Source of the DNA: Brevibacterium sp. | GTDB taxonomy: Bacteria; Actinomycetota; Actinomycetes; Actinomycetales; Brevibacteriaceae | Direction of reading: 5' to 3' | Length of the DNA stretch: 33,823 bases | Assembly: GCF_022712115.1 (NCBI RefSeq) | Contig: NZ_JALAHB010000223.1 | Location: forward strand, 1-33,823 | Part shown: positions 1 to 7,668 of the stretch, piece after piece | How the letters are laid out: every line of letters begins with the position of its first letter | How positions within the stretch are numbered: the stretch's first letter is position 1 | The notes under the pieces: model-generated | Seen by the model: the letters and a program-made list of their open reading frames with translations, nothing else | The model's database searches: none | What the model was told of the DNA's origin: nothing | Translations under genes and position numbers: made by a program

Positions 1-630
1 CCCGCCGAACTCACCGGGATCGGGCCCATCCCCGCCGACACCGCCCGCCAGATCGTCTCCACCCAATCCGTGCTCCACCGGATCCTCACCGACCCCGCCA
101 CCGGCACCGTCCTGGCCGCGACCGCCCCCACCTACACCATCCCGGCCAACGTCCGCCGCACAGTGAACGCCAAACACAAGCAGTGCGCAGCACCCGGCTG
201 CACACGCGCCGCTCTGCGCTGCCAGGCCGATCACCTCCTGCCCTTCAACCATCTCCTGCCCACCCAGGGTGGACTCACAGTGCCGGAGAACCTGCAGCCT
301 CTCTGCCAGCCCTGCCACCAGCTCAAGACCCAAGGCATCCTCACCGTGAAGAAGAACACCGCTGGCATCAGCCACTGGTCCGGGCCCCTGGGCCGGGAAT
401 CCGTGACCCTCGCACCACCCAGCCCCCACGAAGTCCGGGCAGCGGCTCAGCTCCGGAACCTGCTTCGTGAGAGAGCAGGCGAGGACTCTGCCGGAGCACA
501 TTCTGCAGAAGCACACACTGGCCCAGCAGCAGGCATCGGTCGTGAACGGGGCGGAACTGAGGACACCAGCGCGCAGGGAGCCGGCGCCCAGCCCACGGTC
601 TGGGCACAGGACGACGCGCCCCCGTTCTGA
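1..630 (+). CDS. HNH endonuclease, DUF222/13E12-repeat type (5' end missing)
   Basis: The reading frame is open from the first base, so this is the C-terminal part of a longer protein; a GTG at 70 is only an internal codon. The first residues (AELTGIGPIP, then TARQIV) resemble the linker that precedes the HNH domain in actinobacterial DUF222/13E12 proteins. The HNH domain follows: CAAPGC supplies one Cys pair, CQADHLLPF the histidine, and PENLQPLCQPCHQLKT the Asn and second Cys pair. Full members usually exceed 400 residues and occur in many near-identical copies per actinobacterial genome. Their role is not well established; a nicking or homing-type nuclease is the usual guess. The last 70 or so residues are low-complexity and not conserved-looking. 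Family confident, function unknown. Confidence 0.85.
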   Translation, partial: PAELTGIGPIPADTARQIVSTQSVLHRILTDPATGTVLAATAPTYTIPANVRRTVNAKHKQCAAPGCTRAALRCQADHLLPFNHLLPTQGGLTVPENLQPLCQPCHQLKTQGILTVKKNTAGISHWSGPLGRESVTLAPPSPHEVRAAAQLRNLLRERAGEDSAGAHSAEAHTGPAAGIGRERGGTEDTSAQGAGAQPTVWAQDDAPPF

Positions 631-651
631 GGCGCTCCCCTCCTGGCCCCC

Positions 652-1866
652 TCAGACTGTGGGATCCGCGCCCTGCGAGGAAGTGGGATCCGCACCCTGC
701 GGGGGAGGCGGCGTGTGGTACTCGGCCGGAGTGCGGGACAGCTTCACCGGCGATGCGATCCCCCGATACCCGTTCTCCATCTCGACCAGCATTCCACGGT
801 GCCTCGTGTGCGGATGAGCCACCACCTGATCCGCGGAGAGGATGGGCCCGCACGGCACGCCCGCAGCCATGAGCGCCGCGCCCAGCTCCTCGGCGCCCCG
901 CGTTGCGAAGGCCGCCTCCAGCTCTGCGCGCAGCTCATCCCTGTGCATGCTCCGCTGCGGATTCGAGGAGAAGCGCGGATCCGCCGGCAGCTCGCCGCGC
1001 CCCACCTCCTCGCACAGCCGGGCGAACTGCCGGTCATTGCCCACCGTGATGAAGAGGTCGCCGTCCCCCGTGGCATAGGTGGAGTACGGCGCGATGTTCG
1101 GGTGGTCATTCCCCGTGGGCGCCGGCACGGCGCCCGTGCCGAAGTGGTTGGGCAGATGCGGATGCATGACGGAGAGCCCGCAGTCGAACAGCGCCGATTC
1201 GACCCTCTGCCCCCGGCCGCTGCGCGCTCGTTCGTGCAGCGCCATGAGGATGCCGATCGCCGCATTCAGACCCGTGACCATGTCCACCACCGGCATCCCG
1301 ATCCGCGTGGGCCCGGACTCCGGCGTCCCGTTGACTGACATGAGGCCCGCCATCGCCTGCACGACCGCGTCGTAGCCGGGCAGCCCTCCCAGGGGACCGT
1401 CCTCGCCGAACCCGGTGATGGAACAGTGCACCAGACGAGGGAACCGCGCGGCCAGCACCTCCTCGGGATCCAGGCCCCACCGGGTGAGCGAACCCGGCTT
1501 GAAGTTCTCCACCAGCACGTCCGCATCCGCGAGAAGCTCCAGGAGCATCTCCCGCCCCGCGTCCGTCCGCAGATCCAGGGTCATGCTCGTCTTGTTGCGG
1601 TTGGCTCCGGCGAAGTACCAGGAGACGTCCTCGGACAGGTTCGGCGGCCCCCAGGACCGCGTCTCGTCACCCGCCGGCGGCTCGATCTTGATGACCGTCG
1701 CGCCGTGGTCGGCGAGGATCTGCGTGCAGTACGGGCCTCCCAGCACGCGGGAGAGATCGACGACGACAGTGCCCTGGAGCGCACCCCAGCCCGAGCCTGC
1801 GCCTGCGCCCGAGCCCTCACCGACCGCACCCGGCCCGGTCACAGCCCCGTCCACCATCGCGTTCAT
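652..1866 (-). CDS. CaiB/BaiF-family (class III) CoA-transferase
   Basis: 404-residue class III CoA-transferase, which moves CoA between carboxylic acids through an aspartyl-CoA anhydride. The N-terminal Rossmann signature (GPYCTQILADHGATVIKIEP) is clear, and Asp166 in GLPGYDAVVQ sits where formyl-CoA transferase has its catalytic Asp169. I chose the ATG at 1866 because it overlaps the stop of the upstream acyl-CoA dehydrogenase gene in an ATGA, the usual sign of translational coupling; the frame stays open to 1938, but that extension is low-complexity. The C-terminus ends in two copies of QGADPT encoded by a 24-bp direct repeat. With the dehydrogenase it probably activates and oxidises one carboxylic acid. 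The substrate cannot be read from sequence. Confidence 0.9.
   Translation of the reverse strand: MNAMVDGAVTGPGAVGEGSGAGAGSGWGALQGTVVVDLSRVLGGPYCTQILADHGATVIKIEPPAGDETRSWGPPNLSEDVSWYFAGANRNKTSMTLDLRTDAGREMLLELLADADVLVENFKPGSLTRWGLDPEEVLAARFPRLVHCSITGFGEDGPLGGLPGYDAVVQAMAGLMSVNGTPESGPTRIGMPVVDMVTGLNAAIGILMALHERARSGRGQRVESALFDCGLSVMHPHLPNHFGTGAVPAPTGNDHPNIAPYSTYATGDGDLFITVGNDRQFARLCEEVGRGELPADPRFSSNPQRSMHRDELRAELEAAFATRGAEELGAALMAAGVPCGPILSADQVVAHPHTRHRGMLVEMENGYRGIASPVKLSRTPAEYHTPPPPQGADPTSSQGADPTV
659..706. repeat. 24-bp direct repeat, two units, in the CoA-transferase 3' end
   Basis: Two adjacent 24-bp units at 659-682 and 683-706 share GTGGGATCCGC and CCCTGCG and differ at a few positions. 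The unit is eight codons, so it adds (QGADPT plus two residues) to the protein C-terminus without a frameshift. It looks like a recent in-frame duplication. Confidence 0.75.
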
Positions 1867-3710
1867 GCCTCCACTCCTGTCTGCACGCCCGTGGGCGCAC
1901 TCGTCTGCTCCGGCAGCACCGCCGCCGCATGCGCCCACACCGCGTCCCGGTCCACCGGCTCGCCCTCGATGAGGTGGCGCAGCAGCTCCGCATCGTCCTC
2001 CGGCGGGGAGAAGGGATCCTGCGGCAGGACCCTGTGCTCGAGCACGAGCGTCGCGTACGCCACCCGCGTCCAGTCACCACTGGACTCCGCGATCCGCGTA
2101 CCCTCCCAGGCCAGCACCACGGCCGAGAGCACGTGATAGGTGGCCGAGGCGACCTGCCGCACCCGCCACTCGGCGCTGCCGTCGCCGTGCAGTTCGAGCG
2201 CGTGCAGCGCGTCGAGGACCAGCCTGTCCAGATGCGCGCGCAGCCGCGGCGGCAGTCCCGTATCAGCGGCCTCGGCGAGAAGCCCCTGAAGGTGGGACAC
2301 CAGCGGCTTGAGAGCACCGGCGCGATGCGCGGCACGCACCACGTCGAGAGCGACAATGTTCGACGTCCCCTCCCAGATGGAGCCCAGCTGCGCGTCGCGG
2401 AAGATCCGGGCATCCCCGAACTCCTCGATGTAGCCGACGCCTCCGCGCACCTCCATCGCGTCCGCGGTCGCCTTGCGGGCGTCCCGGCACACGCGGAGCT
2501 TCACGAGCGGAGTGAGGATCCGCAGGACGGAGGCTGCCTCGTCATCCCCCGCGTCCGCGCGGGCGAACACCTCCGCCGTGTGCATGACGACGCTGAGCCC
2601 CTGCTCCGCACGCAGCCGCAGCTTGGCGAGCTGCCGCCGCTGGAGCGGGAGGTCGATGAGCGGACGGCCGAACGCCTCGCGATTGCGGCAGACGTAGCGT
2701 GCCTCCCCGAACGCCCTGCGCATGAGTCCGGCCGAGCGCACACCGTTGGACAGCCGCGAGGCATTGATCATGTCGGCCATCTGCTTGAAGCCCTGGCCCA
2801 CGTCGCCCACCAGATGCGCCGTCGCACCGTCCAGGTCGATCTCGCCGCTGGGCATGGAGCGGGTGCCCAGCTTGTCCTTGAGACGGACGATCCGCATCCG
2901 GTTGACCGAACCGTCCGGCAGATGGCGGGGCAGCAGGAACAGACCGATCCCCCTGATCCCGGCCACCGCACCCTCCGGCCGTGCGAGCACCATCGCGAGT
3001 TCCGCGTCGACGTTCGAGCAGAACCACTTCTGCCCGGTCAGCGACCAGGTGCCGTCGGCGTTCTCGCGTGCGGTGGTCGTTGCTCTCCCCACATCCGATC
3101 CCGCATCCTGCTCCGTCATGAACATCGCACCCTGCGTGAGCGCATCGAGATCCGTGCTCGTGAGGCCGGGCAGCCAGCGGTCGATCAGCTCCTGCGATCC
3201 GAACTTCCGCAGCGTGCGGGTGAGGGCGTCCGTCATGCTCACCGGGCATTCGAGGCCGAACTCGGCCTGCGCGAAGAGATAGAAGAGGAGGTACTTGGCC
3301 ACCGGGGGCAGCGGCTCGGGCCAGCCCAGCACTCCCGGACGGTGGCTCGCCGCCGCCATCCCGAGCTCGCCGAACGCCGTCTCCTGCAGCCTCCGGTAGG
3401 CCGGATGCACCCGCACCTCCTGCCGGTCCAGACCGGTGCGCGTGCGGTGTTCCAGCACGGGCGGATTCCGGTCCGCCTCACCGGCCAGCGCATCGAGCTC
3501 GCCGCCGAGGCGCGGGCCCAGATCCGCGAGCACCGGTTCCAGGTGCGCCAGCAGGTCCGGGTCCAGGTAGAGCGGCAGCAGGCTGCGCAGCGATTCGTCG
3601 TCCGCCACGCGGTCGATCCCGAAGCTGTCCGGCACGGCGGAGGCCTGTGTCGCGGAGGCCGGTGCTGCCGCCGGGGTCGTGGGAGGGCTGGTGGCCGTCT
3701 GCGCGGGCAT
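1863..3710 (-). CDS. AidB-like acyl-CoA dehydrogenase
   Basis: 615-residue flavoprotein of the acyl-CoA dehydrogenase superfamily, closest in layout to the AidB/isovaleryl-like branch. Visible landmarks are MTEQDAGSDV in the FAD/substrate region, LTGQKWFCSN, RLKDKLGTRS, NGVRSAGLMRRAF, and GGVGYIEEFGDARIFRD leading into SIWEGTSNI, whose Glu447 matches the AidB/MCAD-type catalytic position. It is longer than a standard ~390-residue enzyme, with an extra N-terminal segment and about 160 residues after the catalytic Glu, as in AidB. An AAGGAG-type ribosome site lies before ATG 3710. It heads a two-gene unit with the CoA-transferase and is divergent from the LysR gene. AidB itself binds DNA in E. 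coli, but the CoA-transferase partner favours a metabolic role here. Confidence 0.9.
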   Translation of the reverse strand: MPAQTATSPPTTPAAAPASATQASAVPDSFGIDRVADDESLRSLLPLYLDPDLLAHLEPVLADLGPRLGGELDALAGEADRNPPVLEHRTRTGLDRQEVRVHPAYRRLQETAFGELGMAAASHRPGVLGWPEPLPPVAKYLLFYLFAQAEFGLECPVSMTDALTRTLRKFGSQELIDRWLPGLTSTDLDALTQGAMFMTEQDAGSDVGRATTTARENADGTWSLTGQKWFCSNVDAELAMVLARPEGAVAGIRGIGLFLLPRHLPDGSVNRMRIVRLKDKLGTRSMPSGEIDLDGATAHLVGDVGQGFKQMADMINASRLSNGVRSAGLMRRAFGEARYVCRNREAFGRPLIDLPLQRRQLAKLRLRAEQGLSVVMHTAEVFARADAGDDEAASVLRILTPLVKLRVCRDARKATADAMEVRGGVGYIEEFGDARIFRDAQLGSIWEGTSNIVALDVVRAAHRAGALKPLVSHLQGLLAEAADTGLPPRLRAHLDRLVLDALHALELHGDGSAEWRVRQVASATYHVLSAVVLAWEGTRIAESSGDWTRVAYATLVLEHRVLPQDPFSPPEDDAELLRHLIEGEPVDRDAVWAHAAAVLPEQTSAPTGVQTGVEA

Positions 3711-3746
3711 GGGATCTCCTTCGATCGGTGGGGCCGGTCCCGCACG

Positions 3747-3776
3747 AGACTAGGCTCCGCGAGTTCATAGCTTCAA
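3747..3776 (-). promoter_or_regulatory. Predicted promoter of the dehydrogenase/CoA-transferase unit
   Basis: On the minus strand, -35 TTGAAG (3776-3771) and -10 TAGTCT (3752-3747, fitting TAnnnT) are 18 bp apart, giving a start near 3740 and a leader of about 30 nt. A CATAG...CTATG inverted repeat with a 17-bp gap covers the shared region next to the LysR gene and is a candidate regulator site. Confidence 0.5.
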
Positions 3777-3777
3777 G

Positions 3778-3783
3778 TAATCT
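3778..3783 (+). promoter_or_regulatory. -10 element of lysR, probably giving a leaderless mRNA
   Basis: TAATCT fits the actinobacterial TAnnnT -10 pattern and ends 6 nt before ATG 3790. No Shine-Dalgarno-like sequence precedes that ATG. Transcription would therefore start at or next to the start codon. The -35 region is weak and overlaps the divergent promoter. Confidence 0.45.
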
Positions 3784-3789
3784 CCCACT

Positions 3790-4749
3790 ATGATCTCATC
3801 AGGTTCTCCTATGGGCGCTGGGCCGCAGCACAGCGCTGCCGCACGCCGCACCGCCCCAAACAGCACCGCCGCGCACAGCCCCTCGCTGCGCAGGCTCGAG
3901 TACTTCGCCGCACTCGCCGAACACCTGCACTTCGCCCGGACCGCCGATGCCCTGGGCATCTCCCAGCCGGCGCTGAGCGCGGAGATCCGCAAGCTCGAGG
4001 CCGAGTGCGGCGTGAAGCTCTTCTCCCGGAGCCCCACGACAGCTCTCACCCGTGAGGGCGCGCTGCTGCTCCGCGATGCGCACGGCGTCCTTGAGACCTC
4101 CGCCCGGTTCGCCGCGCACGCCGGCGACCTCGCCTCGGGCCTGACCGGCTCCCTCGTGATCGGGACCGTCCAGTCGTTCTGCTACCGCGGAGTTCCCCAG
4201 GCGATCGGCCGCCTCGCGGACGCCCGGCCCGGGCTGCGGGTGCGCACCCTCGAACTGCCCACCGCCGAGCAGCGCAGTCGCCTGCTCTCCGGTGCCATCG
4301 ACCTCGCGTGCGGCCACATGCCCATCCGCGACGACGGCATCGTCAGCACCGCCGCCGTCGGAGAGCCCTTCGTCCTCTGCCTGCCCTCGCACCTGCGGGC
4401 GGACAGCCTCGCCGAGGCCGCGGCGGAGCCCTTCATCGTCTTCCGCCGCGAGGCGTCGCCGTACTACCACGACCGGGTGCTCTCCGTGTGGAGGGAGACC
4501 GGGATCCAGCCCGACATCCGCCACGAGACGAACACCTGGGAGAGCGCGGTGGAGCTTGTGGCACACGGCCTGGGCGTCGCCCTCGTGCCCCAGGGCGTGG
4601 CGCAGCGGCACCGCCGCGACCCCCGGATCCGCAGGGCAGTGTGCGGATCCGCCGCCTGTTCGGAGGCGTGGGTGAGCCGCCGCGAGGCGGACACCACCGT
4701 GGTGGCGGAGGTGGGCGAGATCCTCCTCGAAGCGCTGCGGACAGTGTGA
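3790..4749 (+). CDS. LysR-family transcriptional regulator
   Basis: 319 residues. After a ~30-residue non-conserved lead comes the classical LysR winged-helix DNA-binding domain (SLRRLEYFAALAEHLHFARTADALGISQPALSAEIRKLE, given by its position at residues 32-70), followed by a type 2 periplasmic-binding-like effector domain containing GLTGSLVIGTVQSF and AHGLGVALVPQGVA. It is divergent from the acyl-CoA dehydrogenase/CoA-transferase unit with only 79 bp between starts. That is the standard arrangement for a LysR protein controlling the neighbouring catabolic genes and itself. ATG 3790 is supported by a -10 element placed for leaderless transcription; ATG 3811 is an alternative. The inducer is unknown, perhaps the acid or acyl-CoA handled by the neighbours. 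Confidence 0.9.
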   Translation: MISSGSPMGAGPQHSAAARRTAPNSTAAHSPSLRRLEYFAALAEHLHFARTADALGISQPALSAEIRKLEAECGVKLFSRSPTTALTREGALLLRDAHGVLETSARFAAHAGDLASGLTGSLVIGTVQSFCYRGVPQAIGRLADARPGLRVRTLELPTAEQRSRLLSGAIDLACGHMPIRDDGIVSTAAVGEPFVLCLPSHLRADSLAEAAAEPFIVFRREASPYYHDRVLSVWRETGIQPDIRHETNTWESAVELVAHGLGVALVPQGVAQRHRRDPRIRRAVCGSAACSEAWVSRREADTTVVAEVGEILLEALRTV

Positions 4750-4803
4750 GGCCGCATGAGAAGGTCCTCATCGATCCTTCACCTTCAGCTCATCCGACCC
4801 TCC

Positions 4804-4809
4804 TAGACT
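4804..4809 (+). promoter_or_regulatory. -10 element of the PepSY lipoprotein gene, probably leaderless
   Basis: TAGACT fits TAnnnT and ends 7 nt before ATG 4817. There is no Shine-Dalgarno sequence in the short interval, so a leaderless transcript is likely. The -35 region near 4778-4786 (TTCACC) is weak. Confidence 0.45.
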
Positions 4810-4816
4810 CGAACCC

Positions 4817-5485
4817 ATGAAGCAGCTCACACGCATCCGCACACTGTCCCTCGCCGTCCCCGCAGCAGCCGCCCTCGCCCTCAGCGCCTGCGGCTCAGGA
4901 GGGGAGGCCACCACCTCCGAGGACGGCACCGCCGCCGCGGACACCCCGGAGGAGACGACCGCACCGGCGGAGGAGACGACCGCGCCGGAGGGCACCGAGT
5001 CCGGCGGGCCCGCCTCCTCGCTCGCCCGCAGCGGCGAGCTCAGTGCGGCGCTGGCGGCGGTGGAGACGGCAGAGCAGGAGGCCGGCGGCACCGCCTACGA
5101 CCTCGACTTCGACGAAGCGGACGATGACGACGACGATGATGACGATGACCGCGATGACGCGGACGACCTCCGCGAGGCGCACTGGAGCGTGAGCGGATTC
5201 GACGGCGACCGCGAATGGGAGGTCCACGTCTCCGAGGACGGCGCCTCCGTCCTCGGCACGGAGGAGGACCGCGCGGACGACGACGACCGGCGCGAGGCGG
5301 AAGCCGCCTCCGTCACGCTCGTGGAGGCGCTCGAGGCCGCCGTAGGCGACACCCCGGGCACGGTGGACGACGCCTCGCTCGACGAGGAGGGCGGCACGCT
5401 CGCCTGGGAGATCAGCATCTACCCGGAGGGCCAGGACCGCAGCACCGATGTGTACGTGGACGCGGAGTCCGGCGAGATCGTGTGA
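4817..5485 (+). CDS. PepSY-domain lipoprotein with poly-Asp insertion
   Basis: 222-residue predicted lipoprotein. The signal peptide ends in the lipobox LSAC with lipidated Cys25, followed by a Ser/Thr/Glu-rich linker to about residue 68. Two PepSY-like units follow. The first (about 70-145) has the helix AALAAVETAEQEAGG and the strand REWEVHVSEDG, interrupted by a run of ten Asp at 102-111. The second (about 155-222) ends in VYVDAESGEIV. PepSY proteins are usually secreted or membrane-anchored and are often described as peptidase modulators. The acidic loop suggests cation binding, which is inference. The protein is strikingly acidic overall. The gene has its own promoter-like -10; its relation to the neighbours is unclear. 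Confidence 0.75.
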   Translation: MKQLTRIRTLSLAVPAAAALALSACGSGGEATTSEDGTAAADTPEETTAPAEETTAPEGTESGGPASSLARSGELSAALAAVETAEQEAGGTAYDLDFDEADDDDDDDDDDRDDADDLREAHWSVSGFDGDREWEVHVSEDGASVLGTEEDRADDDDRREAEAASVTLVEALEAAVGDTPGTVDDASLDEEGGTLAWEISIYPEGQDRSTDVYVDAESGEIV

Positions 5486-5511
5486 GACCGGCAGTGTCGT
5501 GTGAGACCGGC
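5478..5511. repeat. 15-bp exact direct repeat with TGTGA half-sites upstream of acs
   Basis: TCGTGTGAGACCGGC occurs at 5478-5492 and again at 5497-5511, 19 bp apart; the first copy contains the stop codon of the lipoprotein gene. Each copy holds TGTGA, the half-site recognised by CRP/GlxR-type regulators, and a third TGTGA lies at 5528-5532. No full TGTGA-N6-TCACA dyad is present. It is a candidate regulatory site for acs, or simply a small duplication. Confidence 0.5.
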
Positions 5512-5568
5512 CACCTGGCAGACGGAATGTGACAGATCCGTGCCTCCCACGGGAGCGGACGCGGTTCC

Positions 5569-7668
5569 ATGGGAGGCATGACTGCCCTCTCCCGGACCTC
5601 CGCTCCCGCCCGGACCCCCACCGCACAGACTGAGGCCGCACGCATCGCGTTCTGGGAGCGCCAGGCCTCCCGCCTCGCCGGGGACTCCCCCGGGCACACC
5701 GCCCACACCTTCCAGCGCCCGCGCGTGCTGGGCACGGCGGACGACGGCACGCCGGAGTACTCGGTCCCCCGCATCGAGTGGTTCTCGGGCGGCCGGCTCA
5801 ACGCGGCGTACAACTGCGTGGACCGGCACGTGGAGGCGGGCCGGGGCGAGAAGCCGGCCCTGCTCTTCGAAGGCGAGCCCGGCGACCGCCGGACGCTGAC
5901 CTATGCAGACCTCCAGGAGCAGGTCTCCCGCGCGGCGAATGCGCTCACCGCACTCGGCGTGGGACCGGGCGACCGCGTGGTCGTCTACCTGCCCGTGATC
6001 CCGGAGACCGTCGTCATCACGCTGGCGTGCGCGCGGATCGGCGCCGTGCACTCCCTCGTGTTCGGCGGCTTCAGCGCCGAGGCCCTGCGGTTCCGGGTCG
6101 AGGACACCGGCGCCAAGCTGCTCGTCACCTCTGACGGCCAGTTCCGCCGCGGGCGGGCCGTTCCAGTCAAGGACAACGCGGACGAGGCCGTCGCGGGTGA
6201 GAACGCGATCGAGCACGTGCTCGTCGTGCGCCGCACCGGCGACGAGATCGCCTGGACCCCGGGCCGTGACGTGTGGTGGCACGAGGCCCTCGAGGCGGCC
6301 TCGGCGGATCACGCGCCCCAGCCCTTCGACGCGGAGCACCCGCTCTTCATCATCTACACCTCCGGCACCACGGGCCGGCCCAAGGGACTCGTCCACACCA
6401 CCGGCGGCTACCTCACGCAGACGGCGTACACGCACGCGCTCCTCTTCGACCTGGTCGAGAACGAGGAGGACGCGGTGAACGACCCCCGGCGCGTCGCCGA
6501 GGCCGTCCACTGGTGCACGGCAGACCTCGCCTGGGTCACCGCCCACACCTACGAGATCTACGGGCCGCTGCTCAACGGCGTCACCCAGGTGATCTACGAG
6601 GGCACCCCGCAGGTCCCGCACCCGGGCCGCCACTTCGAGATCATCGAGCGCTACGGCGTGACCACCTACTACACCGCGCCCACCCTCGTGCGCTCCCACA
6701 TGGGCGCGTTCGGCTCACAGCCCGGCCCCGGTGAGCGCCCCGCGGACCGCTGGGACCTGAGCTCCGTGCGCCTCGTGGGCACTGTGGGCGAGTCCGTCAA
6801 CCCGGAGGCCTGGAAGTGGCTGCGCCGGGAGGTGGGCGCGGGCACCGCCCCGGTCATCGACACCTGGTGGCAGTCGGAGACCGGCTCCTGCGTGATGTCC
6901 CCGCGCCCCCAGGATCCGTGCTGGCTGCCCGAGGCCGGCTCAGGTCCCGAGGCCGTCCCAGCGCCCAAGCCCGGGTGCGCCACCCGCGCCCTGCCGGGGC
7001 TCTCCGCCGCCGTGGTGGATGCGGACGGCTCCCCCACGCCGCCCGGCGAGCAGGGCCTGCTCGTCGTCGATGCGCTCGGACCGTCTGCCGCCCGTACGGT
7101 ATGGGGCGACCCCCAGCGCTACCTGCACTCCTACTGGTCCGCCTTCGGGGAGCGCGGCTGGTTCCTCTCCGGGGACGGCGCCAGGCGGGATGCGGACGGG
7201 GACATCACGGTGCTGGGACGGGTGGACGACGTCATCAACGTCTCCGGTCACCGGCTCTCGACCATCGAGATCGAGTCCGCGCTCATCTCCCACCCGCACG
7301 TGGTGGAGGCCGGCACCGCTCCGGCCGCGGACCCGCTCACGGGCCACAGCGTGCTCGCCTTCGTCGTCCTCACCGACGAGGGCGCCGCACTGGAGCCGCG
7401 GGAGCTCGAGACGGAGCTCCACGCCCACGTCACCCGCCTCATCGGCCCCATCGCCAAGCCCCGGCACATCATCGTCGTGCCGGAGGTGCCCAAGACGCGG
7501 TCCGGCAAGATCATGAGACGCCTGCTCACGCAGCTGTTCGAGCACACTACGCTCGGTGACATCACATCCCTGCAGAACGCCCACGCGGTCGCGCAGATCG
7601 CGCAGATCGTGGGCCACCCGTCCGCCACCGCCGCGGCGGACACCGGAGGAGAGACCACAGATGACTGA
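5569..7668 (+). CDS. acs: Acetyl-CoA synthetase-like acyl-CoA ligase (AMP-forming)
   Basis: 699-residue ANL-superfamily enzyme that converts acetate (or propionate), ATP and CoA to acyl-CoA, AMP and pyrophosphate. The P-loop YTSGTTGRPKG starts near residue 263. The acyl-pocket motif WWQSETG (WWQTETG in classical Acs), DLAWVTAHTYEIYGPLLNG, the hinge-region GRVDDVINVSGHRLSTIEIES and the C-terminal PKTRSGKIMRR with catalytic Lys647, the site acetylated in Acs, are all present. The WWQ aromatic fits a short acyl substrate. It is longer than typical ~650-residue Acs, with extra residues at both ends. ATG 5569 is followed in frame by ATG 5578, and neither has ideally spaced ribosome-binding sequence. 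The end overlaps metY by 8 bp. Confidence 0.9.
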   Translation: MGGMTALSRTSAPARTPTAQTEAARIAFWERQASRLAGDSPGHTAHTFQRPRVLGTADDGTPEYSVPRIEWFSGGRLNAAYNCVDRHVEAGRGEKPALLFEGEPGDRRTLTYADLQEQVSRAANALTALGVGPGDRVVVYLPVIPETVVITLACARIGAVHSLVFGGFSAEALRFRVEDTGAKLLVTSDGQFRRGRAVPVKDNADEAVAGENAIEHVLVVRRTGDEIAWTPGRDVWWHEALEAASADHAPQPFDAEHPLFIIYTSGTTGRPKGLVHTTGGYLTQTAYTHALLFDLVENEEDAVNDPRRVAEAVHWCTADLAWVTAHTYEIYGPLLNGVTQVIYEGTPQVPHPGRHFEIIERYGVTTYYTAPTLVRSHMGAFGSQPGPGERPADRWDLSSVRLVGTVGESVNPEAWKWLRREVGAGTAPVIDTWWQSETGSCVMSPRPQDPCWLPEAGSGPEAVPAPKPGCATRALPGLSAAVVDADGSPTPPGEQGLLVVDALGPSAARTVWGDPQRYLHSYWSAFGERGWFLSGDGARRDADGDITVLGRVDDVINVSGHRLSTIEIESALISHPHVVEAGTAPAADPLTGHSVLAFVVLTDEGAALEPRELETELHAHVTRLIGPIAKPRHIIVVPEVPKTRSGKIMRRLLTQLFEHTTLGDITSLQNAHAVAQIAQIVGHPSATAAADTGGETTDD

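Noticed and set aside
5120..5149. GAY triplet run as a non-coding microsatellite
   Set aside because: It is in frame inside the lipoprotein and flanked by recognisable PepSY sequence on both sides.
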